Assembly (NCBI GenBank): GCA_034440355.1
Contig: JAWXBY010000143.1
Coordinates: 1-51,736, forward strand
Reading direction: 5' to 3'
Length of the DNA: 51,736 nucleotides
Source of the DNA: SZUA-430 sp034440355
GTDB taxonomy: Bacteria > Pseudomonadota > Alphaproteobacteria > Micropepsales > Micropepsaceae
The stretch's first letter is position 1, and the number at the start of each line of letters is the position of its first letter. The position numbers were made by a program, and so were the translations under genes. Shown here one piece after another: positions 49,229 to 51,736 of the stretch. Under the pieces are notes generated by a model. The model saw only the letters and a list, made by a program, of their open reading frames with translations. It did no database searches and was not told where the DNA came from.

Positions 49229-50173
49229 CTAGAGCGTTTTCATGAACGCTTCGACTTCCTGCGGTGTCTCGATCGACGTTGCGGGCAGGTCTTTGTCGAT
49301 GCGCTTGGCCATTGTCGTCAGCACCTTGCCGGCGCCGACTTCGACGGCGGAGGTGATGCCGCGGTCGCGCAGGCCCGCGATGGTTTCGCGCCAGCGGACG
49401 CGGCCGGTGACTTGTTCGACGAGGAGGCAGCGGATGGTGTCGGGATCGCTTTCCGGGTTCACGCTAACGTTCGAGATCACCGGCACACGCGGCGGCGTGA
49501 TGCTTTCGCGGGCGAGCAGGTCTTCCATCTCGCGCGCGGCCGGGGCCATCAGCGGCGAATGGAAGGCGGCTGCGACGGGCAGCATCATCAGGCGCTTGAT
49601 GCCTTTGGTCTTGGCGATTTCAGCGGCGCGCTCGAGAGCGGCCTTGTGGCCTGAGATCACGATCTGGCCCGGGGCGTTGTCGTTGGCGATGACGCAGACT
49701 TCGCTGCCCTTCGACGCTTCCTTGGTCACTTCTTCAGCTTGCGCGAAATCCGCGCCGAGGAGTGCGGCCATGCCGCTAATGCCTGGAGGTGCTGCGTTGC
49801 GCATCGCCATGCCGCGCGCTTTGAGCAACCGCGCGGTTTGCGCGACCGAGAACGCACCGGCGGCGGCGAGCGCGGAGTATTCGCCCAGCGAATGGCCGGC
49901 GACGAAGGTGGCGTGCTTGGCCCAGTCGAATTTGCCGTCGCGTTCGAGGACGCGCATCACGGCCAGGCTGACCGCCATCAGCGCAGGTTGCGCGTTTTCC
50001 GTTTGCGTCAGTTCGGCTTCGGGACCGTTCCACATCAGGCGCGAGAGGTGCTGGTCCAGGGCGTCGTCAACTTCGCGGAACAGTTCCTTCGCCGCCGGGA
50101 ATGCTTCGGCCAGGGCTTGGCCCATGCCGACGGCTTGGCTGCCTTGGCCGGGGAACGTCAGTGCGCGGCCCAT
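49229..50173 (-). CDS. fabD: Malonyl-CoA:ACP transacylase
   Basis: Loads malonate onto ACP for elongation. Product of 314 residues. Begins RALTFPGQGSQAVGMG; nucleophile Ser95 in VAGHSLGEYSALAAAG; the partner His205 in VAAAFHSPLM; and VEVGAGKVLTTMAKRI near the end. First gene of the fabD-fabG-acpP-fabF-mltG-yicC-gmk operon. The 70-bp gap upstream must contain its promoter unless it is read through from the O-antigen-ligase-like gene. Confidence 0.97.
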   Translation of the reverse strand: MGRALTFPGQGSQAVGMGQALAEAFPAAKELFREVDDALDQHLSRLMWNGPEAELTQTENAQPALMAVSLAVMRVLERDGKFDWAKHATFVAGHSLGEYSALAAAGAFSVAQTARLLKARGMAMRNAAPPGISGMAALLGADFAQAEEVTKEASKGSEVCVIANDNAPGQIVISGHKAALERAAEIAKTKGIKRLMMLPVAAAFHSPLMAPAAREMEDLLARESITPPRVPVISNVSVNPESDPDTIRCLLVEQVTGRVRWRETIAGLRDRGITSAVEVGAGKVLTTMAKRIDKDLPATSIETPQEVEAFMKTL

Positions 50174-50243
50174 ATGACCCTCATCTCAAATGCTTAGGGC
50201 GCGGAGAGACACCGCCCTGCCCCCCTTCGTCAAGATGAGCCGG

Positions 50244-51689
50244 TCAGCGCACCGCGTCCATGTTCGTACGCCATGATTGCGCGACGCCGACGCCTAGCAA
50301 TGCCGCATATGTCACGGCGACGGCAGGGATTTGGAGGCTGAACTCCACCAGCGCGTGGACTGCGACGGCGACCGATACGGCGAAGCCGATTGCGGGGAAT
50401 AGGCGGTCGCGTCGGCGGCGGACGCAGCCGGCGAAGCACATCCCCGCGAGAACGATGGGGGCGGCGATGAAGGCCAAGCCTGCGGGCAGCCCCAAATCGG
50501 CGAGCGTTTCGAGGAGATCGTTGTTCGCTTCGCCCACGGCGCCTGCGACGGAGCCGTCGGCGAAGAGTGGATAGTAGCGTTCGAAGGCGCCGAAGCCGTT
50601 GCCCACGAGCGGGGCGGCCGCGATGGCCTTCATCGACGAGTCGGTGATCGCCGCGCGTGTTGTGTCGCTTGGGCCTTGTTCGGGCACGCGGCCGGTGAGC
50701 GGATCGATGCTGAGGGCGGCGGCGATGCCTAGCGCCGCGACGAGGACGGCCGTCATCGCGCGCTGGCCGGACTCCTCGCTTGCCGTCAAGCTGCGGCCGG
50801 CCGCGAGCGCGATGACGAGGGCGAGCGAGCCGATCAAGAACGCGATGACGCCGCTGCGCGATTGGGCGACCAGCAATGCAGCGATGATGACGGCGATGGC
50901 GATCAGCCAGAGTGCGTTTGCGCCGCCGAGTGATCTAACGCCGGTTCGCAAAGTCGCTCGCGCGCCGCGGTCCCAGACGATCGACTGGCGTAGCGTTTCG
51001 ACGAAGAGGCCCATGCCGGCGATCGCGCCCACGGTCATGAACGTTGCGAAGTGGTTTGAACTTAGGAACGAACCGCTGAGGCGGCCCGATGCGGCGGGCG
51101 GATCCGGGATGAAGAGCGCTTGGACGTCGAAGTGCGTGTGGAGGCTGGCGAGCGCCGCGACGGCGTAAGCGAACGCGACGACGACGATACCGCCCAAAAG
51201 GGCTCGCGCGCGTTCGCGGTCGCGCGCGAGTTCGAAGGCGACGAGGAATGCGCCGACGCTCAGCGCGCTGACGAAGACGGCGTGGCGGGTGGATTCTGGG
51301 TCGATGGAGATGTAGCTGCCCGCTTCTCGCGCGAGCGCCGTGGAGGTCATGGCCCAGACGGGATGGGCGAGCGCGGTGAGGTCGATGCCGGTGAGGTTTG
51401 CGACCGTCTGCAGGTCCACCGACTGCATGAAGGCCCAGCCCAGCGCGAGCGCGACGCAGGTCGCGGGGAAGAGGATGCGGCGGATCGGGAGGGCGGCGGT
51501 CGCGAACCCTGTGAGCGCCAGACCCGACCACGCGAAGAGGATGCCGCCGACGCCGAGGCCCAGCCCCAACTCCGCCCAGGTGCGGGTCGACCCGTATGGA
51601 AAAGGCGCCAGCGCCAGCACGGCGATGAAGGCTGCCAGCAGCAGGTTTTCCGGCCTTACGAGGTCGAGAAATCCGTCGTCCCGGTCCAT
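50244..51689 (-). CDS. O-antigen ligase / Wzy-family polytopic membrane protein
   Basis: Product of 481 residues with about eleven to twelve hydrophobic segments. The Wzy_C-type signature is in the central part: SGRLSGSFLSSNHFATFMTVG, then VAQSRSGVIAFLIGSLALV, and a large periplasmic loop (about 320-375) with PLVGNGFGAFERYYPLF and ANNDLLETLADLGLPAGL. Such proteins ligate or polymerise glycan repeat units on undecaprenyl carriers at the periplasmic face. Whether this is WaaL-like or another glycan polymerase cannot be settled. Same strand as fabD, 70 bp upstream. No glycosyltransferase lies within the window. Confidence 0.83.
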   Translation of the reverse strand: MDRDDGFLDLVRPENLLLAAFIAVLALAPFPYGSTRTWAELGLGLGVGGILFAWSGLALTGFATAALPIRRILFPATCVALALGWAFMQSVDLQTVANLTGIDLTALAHPVWAMTSTALAREAGSYISIDPESTRHAVFVSALSVGAFLVAFELARDRERARALLGGIVVVAFAYAVAALASLHTHFDVQALFIPDPPAASGRLSGSFLSSNHFATFMTVGAIAGMGLFVETLRQSIVWDRGARATLRTGVRSLGGANALWLIAIAVIIAALLVAQSRSGVIAFLIGSLALVIALAAGRSLTASEESGQRAMTAVLVAALGIAAALSIDPLTGRVPEQGPSDTTRAAITDSSMKAIAAAPLVGNGFGAFERYYPLFADGSVAGAVGEANNDLLETLADLGLPAGLAFIAAPIVLAGMCFAGCVRRRRDRLFPAIGFAVSVAVAVHALVEFSLQIPAVAVTYAALLGVGVAQSWRTNMDAVR

Positions 51690-51736
51690 GCGTTAGACGC
51701 CCCAGTCTGCTTGACAGACGCGCGCGCCCCCGCCCC

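Overview
The window is a GC-rich (roughly 60-65 %) bacterial chromosome segment that reads as an alphaproteobacterium. Three things point there: the block lptF-lptG-lptD-surA-pdxA-rsmA facing gmk-yicC-mltG-fabF-acpP-fabG-fabD, a direct-repeat LexA box of the form GTTC-N7-GTTC, and a full CtrA box of the form TTAA-N7-TTAAC. No order or genus can be named safely from sequence alone. Almost all of the DNA is coding, and many neighbours overlap by ATGA or TAATG. There is no rRNA, CRISPR array, prophage or intact insertion sequence.

Layout. Positions 1-1.2 kb hold the start of a tRNA-Tyr / tRNA-Gly / tuf operon, transcribed leftwards. 1.3-9.4 kb has rlmB, two paralogous L,D-transpeptidases, a metG-GNAT pair and a DUF1800-DUF1501 secreted pair. 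9.5-11.2 kb is purM-purN. 11.2-18.1 kb is a leftward cluster: a secreted prolyl-oligopeptidase-type peptidase, a GcvT-like folate-dependent aminomethyltransferase or demethylase, two tandem PYROXD2-type flavin oxidoreductases, and a small exported protein. 18.2-21 kb is a GbsR/MarR regulator with a perfect palindrome at its promoter, followed by DUF4166 and a membrane-anchored SDR epimerase. 21.2-29.5 kb is an accessory-looking stretch of small single-domain enzymes (esterase, HAD phosphatase, GFA, two VOC proteins, and an AraC-linked hydrolase-cupin-isochorismatase operon). It ends in a membrane-protein gene bracketed by 12-bp inverted repeats and an orphan LexA box. 29.8-35.9 kb holds ndk, an ABC-F ATPase, small unknown proteins, holC and pepA.

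36.1-50.2 kb is core envelope and fatty-acid biology. lptF and lptG (the LPS-transport permease), lptD (the outer-membrane LPS translocon) and surA (a chaperone of outer-membrane proteins) form one cluster that continues into pdxA and rsmA. The opposing fabD-fabG-acpP-fabF-mltG-yicC-gmk operon supplies acyl chains, peptidoglycan chain release, an RNase-type protein and GMP kinase. An O-antigen-ligase-type membrane protein closes the window.

Most worth following up: the GcvT-like/PYROXD2 cluster with a perfect hairpin in its leader; the repeat-bounded membrane gene beside an orphan SOS box; a CtrA box in front of a 93-aa unknown gene; and two enzymes with altered signature motifs, PurN (GLHTH to GLRPQ) and the second L,D-transpeptidase (SHGC to SAGC).
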